Source of the DNA: Aquariibacter sp964433315
GTDB lineage: Bacteria > Pseudomonadota > Gammaproteobacteria > Burkholderiales > Burkholderiaceae_C
Length of the DNA stretch: 64,000 nt
Direction: 5' to 3'
NCBI GenBank assembly: GCA_964433315.1
Contig: CAYSQO010000003.1
Location: 15,171-79,170 of the forward strand
This document shows positions 35,946-44,675 of the stretch, piece by piece (position 1 is the first letter of the stretch; each line of letters begins with the position of its first letter). The notes beneath the pieces were generated by a model. That model made no database searches and had not been told where the DNA came from. It saw nothing but the letters and a program-made list of their open reading frames with translations. A program made the translations under genes and the position numbers.

Positions 35946-37409
35946 ATGTCCATTGTTCCCGTCATCCTGTCCGGGGGTTCCGGCACCCGGCTCTGGCCTC
36001 TGAGCCGCGCGCTGTATCCCAAGCAGTTTCTCGCCCTGGGTGGCGAGCAGACCCTGCTGCAGCAGGCCGTCCAGCGCCTGCTGGCCCTGGGGAGCCGGGC
36101 CGGCACGATGGGCGCCCCGCTGCTGATCGGGGCCGAGGGCCACCGCTTCCTGCTGCTCGACCAGCTGCGCGAGATCGGCGTGCAGCCGGCCGCCGTCGTG
36201 CTGGAGCCGGCCGCGCGCAACACCGCCCCGGCCCTGGCCCTGGCCGCCCTGGCGGCCCTGGAAGGCGGCGGCGATCCGGTGCTGCTGGTCAGCCCGGCCG
36301 ACCAGACGGTGGGCGACACCGCAGCCTTCACCGCCCTGCTGGCGCAGGCCGTCGAGGCCGCGCAGGCGGGCCAGATCGTCACCCTGGGCGTGGCCCCGAC
36401 CCGCCCCGAGACCGGCTACGGCTACATCAAGAGCACCCCCGCCGCCGACGGCGGCCCGGTGCGCCGCGTGCAGGCTTTCGTCGAGAAGCCCGACCGCGCC
36501 ACCGCCGAGCGCTACCTGGCCGAGGGCGGCTACGCCTGGAACAGCGGGCTCTTCGTGCTCAAGGCCTCGGCCTGGCTGGCCGCGCTGGACCGCTACCGGC
36601 CCGACCTGGCCGCCGGCGCCCGGGCGGCCTGGGCGGCGCGCAAGCTCGACGCCCCCTTCGTGCGGCCGGACAAGGCGGCCTTCGAGGCCACGCCTTCCGA
36701 CTCGATCGACTACGCGGTCATGGAGCGCCTGCCCGGCGACGCCCAGGCCCCGGCCCCGCTGGTCACCCTGACGCTGGATGCCGGCTGGAGCGACCTCGGC
36801 GCCTGGGACGCCGTCTGGCAGGTCGGCGCGGCCGACGCCCAGGGCAATGTGGCCCAGGGCGACGTGCTGTTCGAGGACAGCCACAACACCCTGGTGCACG
36901 CCACCAGCCGGCTGGTGGCCACCGTCGGCGTGGAGGACCTCGTCGTCGTCGAGACGCCCGACGCGGTGCTGGTGGCCGACCGCAGCCGCAGCCAGCAGGT
37001 CAAGCAGATCGTCGCCCGCCTGCAGCAGTCCGGCCGCGGCGAGGGCGAGCTGCACCGCCGCGTGCACCGCCCCTGGGGCTGGTACGACAGCGTGGACGCT
37101 GGCCCCCGCTTCCAGGTCAAGCGCATCCTGGTGAAGCCGGGCGCCTCGCTGAGCCTGCAGATGCACCATCACCGTGCCGAGCACTGGATCGTCGTCTCCG
37201 GCACCGCCGAGGTGACCTGCGGCAGCAGCAAGCGCCTGTTCAGCGAGAACCAGAGCACCTACATCCCGCTGGGCGAGACCCACCGCCTGGCCAACCCCGG
37301 CAGCATCCCGCTCGAAATCATCGAGGTGCAGTCCGGCAGCTACCTGGGCGAGGACGACATCGTCCGCTTCGAAGACACCTACGGCCGCAACTCGGCAGAC
37401 AAGACATGA
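35946..37409 (+). CDS. manC: Mannose-1-phosphate guanylyltransferase / mannose-6-phosphate isomerase
   Basis: Bifunctional type II PMI-GMP enzyme, 487 residues, making GDP-mannose for surface polysaccharide. The N-terminal nucleotidyltransferase has VILSGGSGTRLWPLSRALYP and FVEKPD; the C-terminal cupin isomerase has RPWGWYDSVD and SLQMHHHRAEHWIVVSGTA. No phosphomannomutase gene is nearby, so mannose-1-phosphate must come from elsewhere. The stop overlaps rfbB (ATGA), making it the first gene of manC-rfbBDAC. Confidence 0.95.
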   Translation: MSIVPVILSGGSGTRLWPLSRALYPKQFLALGGEQTLLQQAVQRLLALGSRAGTMGAPLLIGAEGHRFLLLDQLREIGVQPAAVVLEPAARNTAPALALAALAALEGGGDPVLLVSPADQTVGDTAAFTALLAQAVEAAQAGQIVTLGVAPTRPETGYGYIKSTPAADGGPVRRVQAFVEKPDRATAERYLAEGGYAWNSGLFVLKASAWLAALDRYRPDLAAGARAAWAARKLDAPFVRPDKAAFEATPSDSIDYAVMERLPGDAQAPAPLVTLTLDAGWSDLGAWDAVWQVGAADAQGNVAQGDVLFEDSHNTLVHATSRLVATVGVEDLVVVETPDAVLVADRSRSQQVKQIVARLQQSGRGEGELHRRVHRPWGWYDSVDAGPRFQVKRILVKPGASLSLQMHHHRAEHWIVVSGTAEVTCGSSKRLFSENQSTYIPLGETHRLANPGSIPLEIIEVQSGSYLGEDDIVRFEDTYGRNSADKT

Positions 37410-38482
37410 TTCTCGTGACCGGAGGCGCCGGCTTCATCGGCAGCAATTTCGTCCTCGACTGGCTGGCCGACCCGGCCGCCGAGGGCGTGGTCAACCTCGA
37501 CGCCCTGACCTACGCCGGCAACCTGGCCAACCTGGCCACGCTGAAGGACGAGCCGCGGCATGTCTTCGTGCACGGCGACATCACCGACCGCGCGCTGATC
37601 GACCAGCTGCTGGCCACGCACCGCCCGCGCGCGATCGTGCACTTCGCGGCCGAGAGCCACGTCGACCGCTCGATCCACGGCCCGGGCGCCTTCATGCGCA
37701 CCAACGTCGACGGCACCTTCACGCTGCTGGAGGCCGCGCGCGCCTTCTGGGGCACGCTCGAAGGCGCGGAGAAGGCGGCCTTCCGCTTCCACCACGTCAG
37801 CACCGACGAGGTCTACGGCTCGCTCAAGCCCAGCGACCCGCCCTTCGCCGAGACCAACCCCTACGAGCCCAACAGCCCCTACTCGGCCAGCAAGGCCGCG
37901 TCGGACCACCTCGTGCGGGCCTGGCACCACACCTACGGCCTGCCGGTGGTGACGACCAACTGCTCGAACAACTACGGGCCCTATCACTTCCCCGAGAAGC
38001 TGATCCCGCTGATGATCGTCAACGCCCTGGCCGGCAAGCCGCTGCCGGTCTACGGCGACGGCCAGCAGATCCGCGACTGGCTCTACGTCAAGGACCACTG
38101 CAGCGCGATCCGCGCCGTGCTGGCCGGCGGCCGCCTCGGCGAGACCTACAACATCGGCGGCTGGAACGAGCAGGCCAACATCGACATCGTGAAGATCGTC
38201 TGCAGCCTGCTCGACGAGCTGCAGCCCGACCCGGCCGGCCCCTACGCGCGCCTGATCACCTACGTGACCGACCGCCCGGGCCACGATCGCCGCTACGCCA
38301 TCGACGCCCGCAAGATCGAGCGCGAGCTGGGCTGGCGCCCGGCCGAGACCTTCGCCACCGGCATCCGCAAGACGGTGAGCTGGTACCTCGCGAACCGCGA
38401 ATGGGTGGCCGAGGTGCAGAGCGGCAGCTACCGCGACTGGCTGGCCCGCAACTACAGCGGCCGCGTCGCGGACCCGGCCTGA
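37406..38482 (+). CDS. rfbB: dTDP-glucose 4,6-dehydratase (RmlB)
   Basis: Second step of dTDP-L-rhamnose synthesis; 358 residues. ILVTGGAGFIGSNFV (NAD binding), HVSTDEVYGSL and the YSASK Tyr-Lys pair are intact. Coupled to manC by ATGA; 10 bp before rfbD. Confidence 0.97.
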   Translation: MILVTGGAGFIGSNFVLDWLADPAAEGVVNLDALTYAGNLANLATLKDEPRHVFVHGDITDRALIDQLLATHRPRAIVHFAAESHVDRSIHGPGAFMRTNVDGTFTLLEAARAFWGTLEGAEKAAFRFHHVSTDEVYGSLKPSDPPFAETNPYEPNSPYSASKAASDHLVRAWHHTYGLPVVTTNCSNNYGPYHFPEKLIPLMIVNALAGKPLPVYGDGQQIRDWLYVKDHCSAIRAVLAGGRLGETYNIGGWNEQANIDIVKIVCSLLDELQPDPAGPYARLITYVTDRPGHDRRYAIDARKIERELGWRPAETFATGIRKTVSWYLANREWVAEVQSGSYRDWLARNYSGRVADPA

Positions 38483-38492
38483 GGCGGCCGCG

Positions 38493-39389
38493 ATGAAGAT
38501 CCTGCTGCTGGGCAAGGGCGGTCAGCTGGGCTGGGAACTGCAGCGCGCGCTGGCGCCGCTGGGCGAGCTGGTCGCGCTGGGCACCCAGAGCCAGGATCTG
38601 GCCGCCGACTTCCGCCAGCCCGAAGCCCTGGCTGCCACGGTGCAGACCGTGCGGCCTGACGTGATCGTCAATGCCGCGGCCTACACCGCCGTCGACAAGG
38701 CCGAGAGCGAGCCGGCCGTGGCCGCCGCCATCAACGCCACCGCGCCCGGCGTGCTGGCCCGCGAGGCCGCCGCGCTCGGCGCCACCCTGCTGCACTACAG
38801 CACCGACTACGTCTTCGACGGCAGCGGCGACACGCCGCGCGACGAGGACGCCGCCACCGGCCCGCTCAGCGTCTACGGCCGGACCAAGCTCGAAGGCGAA
38901 GAGGCCATCCGCGCCAGCGGCTGCCGCCACCTGATCCTGCGCACCAGCTGGGTCTACGCCGCCCGCGGCGGCAACTTCGCCAAGACCATGCTCCGCCTGG
39001 CCGGCGAGCGCGAGCAGCTCACCATCATCGACGACCAGATCGGCGCCCCCACCGGCGCTGACCTGCTGGCCGACCTGAGCGCCCACGCCCTGCGCCGCCT
39101 GGCACAGCAGCCCGCGCTGGCCGGCACCTACCACGCAGTCGCCGGCGGCGAGGTCAGCTGGCATGGCTACGCCCGCCACGTCATCGAATGGGCCCGGACG
39201 CGCGGGCAGGCGCTGCGCGTGCCGCCCGAGGGCGTCCTGCCCATCCCGACGAGCGCCTACCCGACCCCGGCCCGACGCCCGCTGAATTCCCGCCTCGACA
39301 CCCGCAAGCTGCGCCGCGCCTTCGACCTGGAGCTGCCGCACTGGCAGACCGGCGTCGACCGCATGCTGGCCGAGGTGCTCGGGGCCTGA
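38493..39389 (+). CDS. rfbD: dTDP-4-dehydrorhamnose reductase (RmlD)
   Basis: Final NAD(P)H-dependent step to dTDP-L-rhamnose; 298 residues. LLLGKGGQLGWELQRAL, NAAAYTAVDKAE, STDYVFDGSG and VYGRTKLEGEE are typical. 27 bp before rfbA. The cluster order B-D-A-C is standard. Confidence 0.97.
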   Translation: MKILLLGKGGQLGWELQRALAPLGELVALGTQSQDLAADFRQPEALAATVQTVRPDVIVNAAAYTAVDKAESEPAVAAAINATAPGVLAREAAALGATLLHYSTDYVFDGSGDTPRDEDAATGPLSVYGRTKLEGEEAIRASGCRHLILRTSWVYAARGGNFAKTMLRLAGEREQLTIIDDQIGAPTGADLLADLSAHALRRLAQQPALAGTYHAVAGGEVSWHGYARHVIEWARTRGQALRVPPEGVLPIPTSAYPTPARRPLNSRLDTRKLRRAFDLELPHWQTGVDRMLAEVLGA

Positions 39390-39416
39390 CGCCTTCCATC
39401 GACTCCACGGTTTCCC

Positions 39417-40298
39417 ATGCAACGCAAAGGCATCATCCTCGCGGGCGGCTCCGGCACCCGACTGCACCCGGCCACCCTGGCCGTCAGCAAGCAGCTGCTG
39501 CCGGTCTATGACAAGCCGATGGTGTACTACCCGCTGACGACGCTGATGCTGGCCGGGATCCGCGACATCCTGATCATCAGCACGCCGCAGGACACCCCGC
39601 GCTTCCAGGCCCTGCTGGGCGACGGCTCACAGTGGGGCCTGAACCTCAGCTACTGCGTGCAGCCCAGCCCGGACGGCCTGGCCCAGGCCTTCATCCTGGG
39701 TCGCGACTTCGTCGGCGGCGCCCCCAGCGCGCTGGTGCTGGGCGACAACATCTTCTACGGCCACGACTTCCAGGGCCTGCTGCGCAGCGCCGCGGCACGG
39801 CCGGAAGGCGCCAGCGTCTTCGCCTACCACGTGCACGATCCGGAGCGCTATGGCGTCGTCGAGTTCGACGCCGCGCAGAACGCGATCAGCATCGAGGAGA
39901 AGCCCGCCGTCCCCAAGAGCAACTACGCGGTGACCGGCCTGTACTTCTACGACAGCCAGGTCTGCGACATCGCCGCCGACATCAAGCCCTCGGCCCGCGG
40001 CGAGCTGGAGATCACCGAAGTCAACGCCCGCTACCTTGCGCAGCAGCAGCTCAGCGTGGAGATCATGGGCCGCGGCTACGCCTGGCTCGACACCGGCACC
40101 CACGACAGCCTGCTCGAAGCCGGCCAGTTCATCGCCACCCTGGAGAAGCGCCAGGGCCTGAAGGTCGCCTGCCCGGAGGAGATCGCCTACCGCAGCGGCT
40201 GGATCGATGCGGGGACGCTTGAACGCCTGGGCCAGGCCCTGAAGAAAAACGGTTATGGTCAGTACCTGCTGAAGATCCTCACGGAGAAGGTGTTCTGA
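39417..40298 (+). CDS. rfbA: Glucose-1-phosphate thymidylyltransferase (RmlA)
   Basis: First step of dTDP-rhamnose synthesis; 293 residues. GIILAGGSGTRLHPATLAVS, LVLGDNIFYGHDF, ISIEEKP and WLDTGTHDSLLEA match RmlA. The stop overlaps the rfbC start by one base (TGATG). Confidence 0.97.
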   Translation: MQRKGIILAGGSGTRLHPATLAVSKQLLPVYDKPMVYYPLTTLMLAGIRDILIISTPQDTPRFQALLGDGSQWGLNLSYCVQPSPDGLAQAFILGRDFVGGAPSALVLGDNIFYGHDFQGLLRSAAARPEGASVFAYHVHDPERYGVVEFDAAQNAISIEEKPAVPKSNYAVTGLYFYDSQVCDIAADIKPSARGELEITEVNARYLAQQQLSVEIMGRGYAWLDTGTHDSLLEAGQFIATLEKRQGLKVACPEEIAYRSGWIDAGTLERLGQALKKNGYGQYLLKILTEKVF

Positions 40299-40849
40299 TG
40301 CAGATCACGCCCACGCGGCTGCCCGAAGTCCTGGTGATCGAGCCGAAGGTGTTCGGCGACGACCGCGGCTTCTTCACCGAAAGCTTCAACCAGCGCGCCT
40401 TCGACGCCGCGCTGGGCCGGCCGACGACCTTCGTGCAGGACAACCACTCGCGCTCGGTGCGCGGCGTGCTGCGCGGCCTGCACTACCAGCTCGACCCGCA
40501 TGCCCAGGGCAAGCTGGTGCGGGTGGTGGCCGGCAAAGTCTTCGACGTGGCGGTGGACATGCGGCGCAGCAGCCCGCGCTTCGGCCAGTGGGCCGGTTTC
40601 GAGCTGAGCGCCGAGAACCACCGCATGGCCTGGATCCCGCCAGGCTTCGCCCACGGCTTCCTGGTGCTCAGCGAAGTCGCCGACTTCCTCTACAAGACCA
40701 CCGACTACTACGCCCCGGCCAGCGAGGGCGCTGTCCGCTGGGACGACCCGACGATCGGCATCGACTGGCCGGACCTCGGCGTGGCACCGACCCTCTCGCC
40801 CAAGGACCTGGCCGCCCCGCGGCTGGCCGACGCGAAGCATTTCGCCTGA
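40298..40849 (+). CDS. rfbC: dTDP-4-dehydrorhamnose 3,5-epimerase (RmlC)
   Basis: Third step of the pathway; 183-residue cupin. FFTESFNQRAFDAALG, FVQDNHSRSVRGVLRGLHYQ (catalytic His) and FAHGFLVLSEVADFLYKTTDYY are canonical. Completes the rmlBDAC set with no missing enzyme. Confidence 0.97.
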   Translation: MQITPTRLPEVLVIEPKVFGDDRGFFTESFNQRAFDAALGRPTTFVQDNHSRSVRGVLRGLHYQLDPHAQGKLVRVVAGKVFDVAVDMRRSSPRFGQWAGFELSAENHRMAWIPPGFAHGFLVLSEVADFLYKTTDYYAPASEGAVRWDDPTIGIDWPDLGVAPTLSPKDLAAPRLADAKHFA

Positions 40850-40972
40850 TCCGCGCGGCGGAGCCGCCCGCGGGCGGCAGGGCCGGTGGCAGGATGCGCG
40901 AGACTTCGGGCCCTGCCGCCCGGACGCCGCAGTCCGTGGCGTCCCGTTTCCTCCGCCCCACCGCCTCCACCG

Positions 40973-41827
40973 ATGTCCACGCTCCCGATCTCGATCACCC
41001 CGGCGATCACCGTCGCCAACGATGCCCCCTTCGTGCTCTTCGGCGGCATCAATGTGCTGGAGTCGCGCGAACTGGCGCTGCAGGCGGCCGAGGCCTATGT
41101 GCAGGTCTGCGCCAGGCTGAAGATCCCCTACGTCTTCAAGGCCAGCTTCGACAAGGCCAACCGCTCGTCCATCCACTCCTACCGCGGCCCGGGCCTGGAC
41201 GAGGGCCTGAAGATCCTGCAGGAGGTCAAGCAGACCTTCGGCGTGCCGGTGATCTCCGACGTGCACGAGCCCGGGCAGTGCGCCGCGGCGGCCGAGGTCA
41301 TCGACGTGCTGCAGCTGCCGGCCTTCCTGGCGCGCCAGACCGACCTGGTCGTCGCCCTGGCCCGCACCGGCCGCGTCGTCAACATCAAGAAGCCGCAGTT
41401 CCTCAGCCCGCACCAGGTCGGCAACATCGTCGAGAAGTTCCGCGAGGCCGGCAACGACAAGCTCCTGCTCTGCGACCGCGGCACCTGCTTCGGCTACGAC
41501 AACCTCGTGGTCGACATGCTGGGCTTCGACGTGATGAAGAAGGTCAGCGGCGGCCTGCCGGTGATCTTCGACGTGACCCACGCCCTGCAGCAGCGCGATC
41601 CGCTGGGTGCCGCCTCCGGCGGCCGCCGCCAGCAGGTGGCTGACCTCGCCCGGGCCGGCCTGGCGGTCGGCCTGGCCGGGCTCTTCCTGGAAGCCCACCC
41701 GGACCCCGCCCGGGCCAAGTGCGACGGCCCCAGCGCCCTGCCGCTGGACCGCCTCGCGCCCTTCCTCGCGCAGATGAAGGCGCTGGACACCCTGGTCAAG
41801 GGTTTCGAGCCGCTGCAGATCGACTGA
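40973..41827 (+). CDS. kdsA: 3-deoxy-D-manno-octulosonate 8-phosphate synthase (KdsA)
   Basis: Makes KDO-8-phosphate for the LPS inner core; 284 residues. PFVLFGGINVLES has Asn in the metal-site position, which marks the metal-independent class; VFKASFDKANRSS, NIKKPQFLSP and IFDVTHALQQRDPLG follow. The start is ATG at 40973 (MSTLPIS). In many Burkholderiales kdsA lies beside pyrG and eno; here it follows the rhamnose genes after 123 bp. Confidence 0.96.
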   Translation: MSTLPISITPAITVANDAPFVLFGGINVLESRELALQAAEAYVQVCARLKIPYVFKASFDKANRSSIHSYRGPGLDEGLKILQEVKQTFGVPVISDVHEPGQCAAAAEVIDVLQLPAFLARQTDLVVALARTGRVVNIKKPQFLSPHQVGNIVEKFREAGNDKLLLCDRGTCFGYDNLVVDMLGFDVMKKVSGGLPVIFDVTHALQQRDPLGAASGGRRQQVADLARAGLAVGLAGLFLEAHPDPARAKCDGPSALPLDRLAPFLAQMKALDTLVKGFEPLQID

Positions 41828-41873
41828 GGGCCCGGGGGCGGCGCCGGCCGGCAGGCTGGGCCGCCGGCTCCGC

Positions 41874-41879
41874 TATCCT
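41874..41879 (+). promoter_or_regulatory. Weak candidate -10 box for cysDN
   Basis: TATCCT in the 108-bp gap between kdsA and cysD, four matches to the -10 consensus. A GGCC-rich inverted repeat (CCGGCCTTGGCCGG) lies at about 41891-41904, just ahead of the cysD start. No CysB-type site could be recognised by eye. Confidence 0.25.
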
Positions 41880-41935
41880 GACGGGTTGCACCGGCCTTGG
41901 CCGGGCCCGTGTTTCCGATTTGCGCCGATCGTCCG

Positions 41936-42841
41936 ATGACTGCTGCCCTGACCCATTTGCAACGCCTCGAGGCCGAAAGCATCCACATCCTGCGGGAGGT
42001 GGTGGCCGAAGCCGACAAGCCGGTGATGCTGTATTCCATCGGCAAGGACAGCTCGGTGATGCTGCACCTGGCCAAGAAGGCCTTCTACCCGGCACCGCCG
42101 CCCTTCCCCCTGCTGCACGTGGACACGACCTGGAAGTTCCAGGCCATGTACGCCATGCGCGAGCGCATGGCGCGCGAGCTGGGCATGGAGCTGCTGGTGC
42201 ACCAGAACCCCGAGGCCAAGGCCCTGGGGGTCAGCCCCTTCAGCCACGGCTCGCAGATCCACACCGACATGTGGAAGACCCAGGGCCTCAAGCAGGCCCT
42301 GGACCTGCACGGTTTCGATGCCGCCTTCGGCGGCGCGCGCCGCGACGAGGAGAAGAGCCGCGCCAAGGAACGCATCTTCAGCTTCCGCAGCGCCGAGCAC
42401 CGCTGGGACCCCAAGAGCCAGCGCCCCGAGCTGTGGAAGCTCTACAACGCGCGCAAGCACAAGGGCGAGTCGATCCGCGTCTTCCCCATCTCCAACTGGA
42501 CCGAGCTGGACATCTGGCAGTACATCCACCTGGAGAACATCCCCATCGTGCCGCTGTACTACGCGGCCGAGCGGCCGGTGGTGGAGCGTGACGGCACCCT
42601 GATCATGGTCGACGACGAGCGCATGCCGCTGCGCCCCGGCGAGAAGCCGCAGATGAAGAGCGTGCGCTTCCGCACCCTGGGCTGCTACCCGCTGACCGGC
42701 GCGGTCGAGTCGACCGCCACCACCCTGCCGCAGATCATCCAGGAGATGCTGCTGACCACCACCTCCGAGCGCCAGGGCCGCATGATCGACCACGACACCG
42801 CCGCCTCGATGGAAAAGAAGAAGCAAGAGGGGTACTTCTGA
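41936..42841 (+). CDS. cysD: Sulfate adenylyltransferase small subunit
   Basis: ATP-binding subunit of ATP sulfurylase, 301 residues, of the PAPS-reductase/PP-loop family. PP-loop motif YSIGKDSSVMLHLA, FGGARRDEEKSRAKERIF and LGCYPLTGAVES are typical. ATG at 41936 gives MTAALTHLQRLEAESIH; an upstream in-frame ATG would add a non-conserved leader. One base separates the stop from the cysN ATG. Confidence 0.97.
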   Translation: MTAALTHLQRLEAESIHILREVVAEADKPVMLYSIGKDSSVMLHLAKKAFYPAPPPFPLLHVDTTWKFQAMYAMRERMARELGMELLVHQNPEAKALGVSPFSHGSQIHTDMWKTQGLKQALDLHGFDAAFGGARRDEEKSRAKERIFSFRSAEHRWDPKSQRPELWKLYNARKHKGESIRVFPISNWTELDIWQYIHLENIPIVPLYYAAERPVVERDGTLIMVDDERMPLRPGEKPQMKSVRFRTLGCYPLTGAVESTATTLPQIIQEMLLTTTSERQGRMIDHDTAASMEKKKQEGYF

Positions 42842-42842
42842 C

Positions 42843-44579
42843 ATGGCCCACGTTTCCGATCTCATCGCCCAGGACATCGACGCCTACCTGCAGCAGCACG
42901 AGCGCAAGAGCCTGCTGCGCTTCATCACCTGCGGCAGCGTCGACGACGGCAAGAGCACGCTGATCGGCCGCCTGCTCTATGAATCGAAGATGCTCTTCGA
43001 GGACCAGCTCGCCGCGATCGAAGCCGACTCGAAGAAGTGGGGCACCCAGGGCGAGAACATCGACTTCGCCCTGCTGGTCGACGGCCTGGCCGCCGAGCGC
43101 GAGCAGGGCATCACCATCGATGTGGCCTACCGCTTCTTCAGCACCGACCGGCGCAAGTTCATCGTCGCCGACACGCCGGGCCACGAGCAGTACACCCGCA
43201 ACATGGTCACCGGCGCATCCACCGCCGACGTGGCCATCCTGCTGATCGACGCCCGTCGCGGCGTGCTCACCCAGACCCGCCGCCACGCGACGCTGGTCTC
43301 GCTGCTCGGCATCCGCCACATCGTGCTGGCCATCAACAAGATGGACCTGATGGGCAACGAGCAGGCCGTCTTCGACCGCATCGTGGCCGACTTCGGCGCC
43401 TTCGCGCAGCAGCTCGGCATGCAGGGCGTGACGCTGCACCCGATCCCGATGTCCGCCCTGGTCGGCGACAACATCACCGAGCGCAGCGCCCGCATGCCCT
43501 GGTACACGGGCCCAGCGCTGATGGAGTTCCTGGAGACGGTCGAGATCGACGACACCCGCCTGCAGCGCGGCCCCTTCCGCCTGCCGGTGCAGTGGGTCAA
43601 CCGGCCGAACCTGGACTTCCGCGGCTTCGCCGGCCAGATCGCCGGCGGCGTGGTGCGCCCGGGCGACCGCGTGCGGGTGATGCCCTCCGGCAAGGAAAGC
43701 ACGGTCGCCCGCATCGTGACCGCCGACGGCGACCTGCCCGAGGCCGTGGCCGGCCAGTCGGTGACGCTGACCCTGGCCGACGAGATCGACTGCTCGCGCG
43801 GCGACCTGCTCTGCGGCCCGGCGCAGCCGGCCTCGGCCGCCAGTCAGTTCGAGACCACCCTGGTCTGGATGCACGAAGAGCCCATGCGCCCGGGCCGCCG
43901 CTACCTGATGAAGCTGGGCACGGCCACCGTGCCGGCCACGGTCGGCGCCATCCGCCACCAGCTCAACGTGAACACTCTGGAGAAGCATCCGGCCGAGCAG
44001 CTCGAGCTCAACGGCATCGCGGTGTGCACGCTGACCCTGGACAAGGCCCTGCCCTTCGATCCCTATGCGGACAACCGGGACACCGGCGGCTTCATCCTGA
44101 TCGACCGGCTCGGCAACCACACCGTCGGGGCCGGCATGCTGCTGCGTGCCCTGCAGGGGCCGCAGGCGGCCAGTGCGCCGGTGGATGCCGCCGCCCGGGC
44201 GGCGCTCAAGCAGCAGCAGGCGGCGGTGCTGGCCGTCCTCGGCGGGGATGCAGCCAAGCGCGCGGCGCTGCTGGACCGGGCCGAGCGCGAGCTGCATGCC
44301 GCCGGCCGCCACACCCTGCGCCTGGAGCGCAGCGCCCTGCCCGCCGGCCTGCAGGCCGAGCTGCCGGCCACCCTGGCCCTGCTGCGCGAGGCCGGGCTGA
44401 TCGTGCTGATCGGCAGCGACACGGCCGAAGGCCTGGGCGAGGGCCTCACCCCGCTGCAGCTGCAGGCCACGGCCGGCGGCCTGGCGCTGCAGGCCGCAGG
44501 GGCCCAGCCCCTGAGCCTGCCGGACGGCGAGGACGCCGGCCCCGCGCTGCGCGCCTGGCTGCTCGCGCTGCTGGGCTAA
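42843..44579 (+). CDS. cysN: Sulfate adenylyltransferase GTPase subunit with degenerate APS-kinase-like tail
   Basis: GTPase subunit of ATP sulfurylase. Residues 1-430 are a normal CysN: GSVDDGKSTLIGRLL (G1), DTPGHEQYTRNM (G3), NKMDLMG (G4), then the beta-barrel domains. The protein continues to 578 residues. The tail has RELHAAGRHTLRLE and LALLREAGLIVLIGSD, which align with the equivalent helices and strands of CysC (APS kinase). The place of the P-loop is GGDAAKRAALL, so ATP binding should be lost. Probably a CysNC fusion whose kinase half decayed. Sulfate assimilation here would then use APS reduction or a separate kinase. Confidence 0.9.
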   Translation: MAHVSDLIAQDIDAYLQQHERKSLLRFITCGSVDDGKSTLIGRLLYESKMLFEDQLAAIEADSKKWGTQGENIDFALLVDGLAAEREQGITIDVAYRFFSTDRRKFIVADTPGHEQYTRNMVTGASTADVAILLIDARRGVLTQTRRHATLVSLLGIRHIVLAINKMDLMGNEQAVFDRIVADFGAFAQQLGMQGVTLHPIPMSALVGDNITERSARMPWYTGPALMEFLETVEIDDTRLQRGPFRLPVQWVNRPNLDFRGFAGQIAGGVVRPGDRVRVMPSGKESTVARIVTADGDLPEAVAGQSVTLTLADEIDCSRGDLLCGPAQPASAASQFETTLVWMHEEPMRPGRRYLMKLGTATVPATVGAIRHQLNVNTLEKHPAEQLELNGIAVCTLTLDKALPFDPYADNRDTGGFILIDRLGNHTVGAGMLLRALQGPQAASAPVDAAARAALKQQQAAVLAVLGGDAAKRAALLDRAERELHAAGRHTLRLERSALPAGLQAELPATLALLREAGLIVLIGSDTAEGLGEGLTPLQLQATAGGLALQAAGAQPLSLPDGEDAGPALRAWLLALLG

Positions 44580-44594
44580 GCCACGCGGCCCGCG

Positions 44595-44617
44595 GCCTGC
44601 GGCGGCGCGCCGCAGGC
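44595..44617. terminator. GC hairpin between convergent cysN and dehydratase genes
   Basis: GCCTGCGGCG (44595-44604) pairs with CGCCGCAGGC (44608-44617) around a 3-nt loop. No T-tract on either strand. Position between convergent stops favours a bidirectional terminator. Confidence 0.5.
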
Positions 44618-44675
44618 GGGCGCCGCGGCGCCAGCGGCCGGCCCCGTCCCGCGCGACGCCGGCCGGCCCGCCGGC

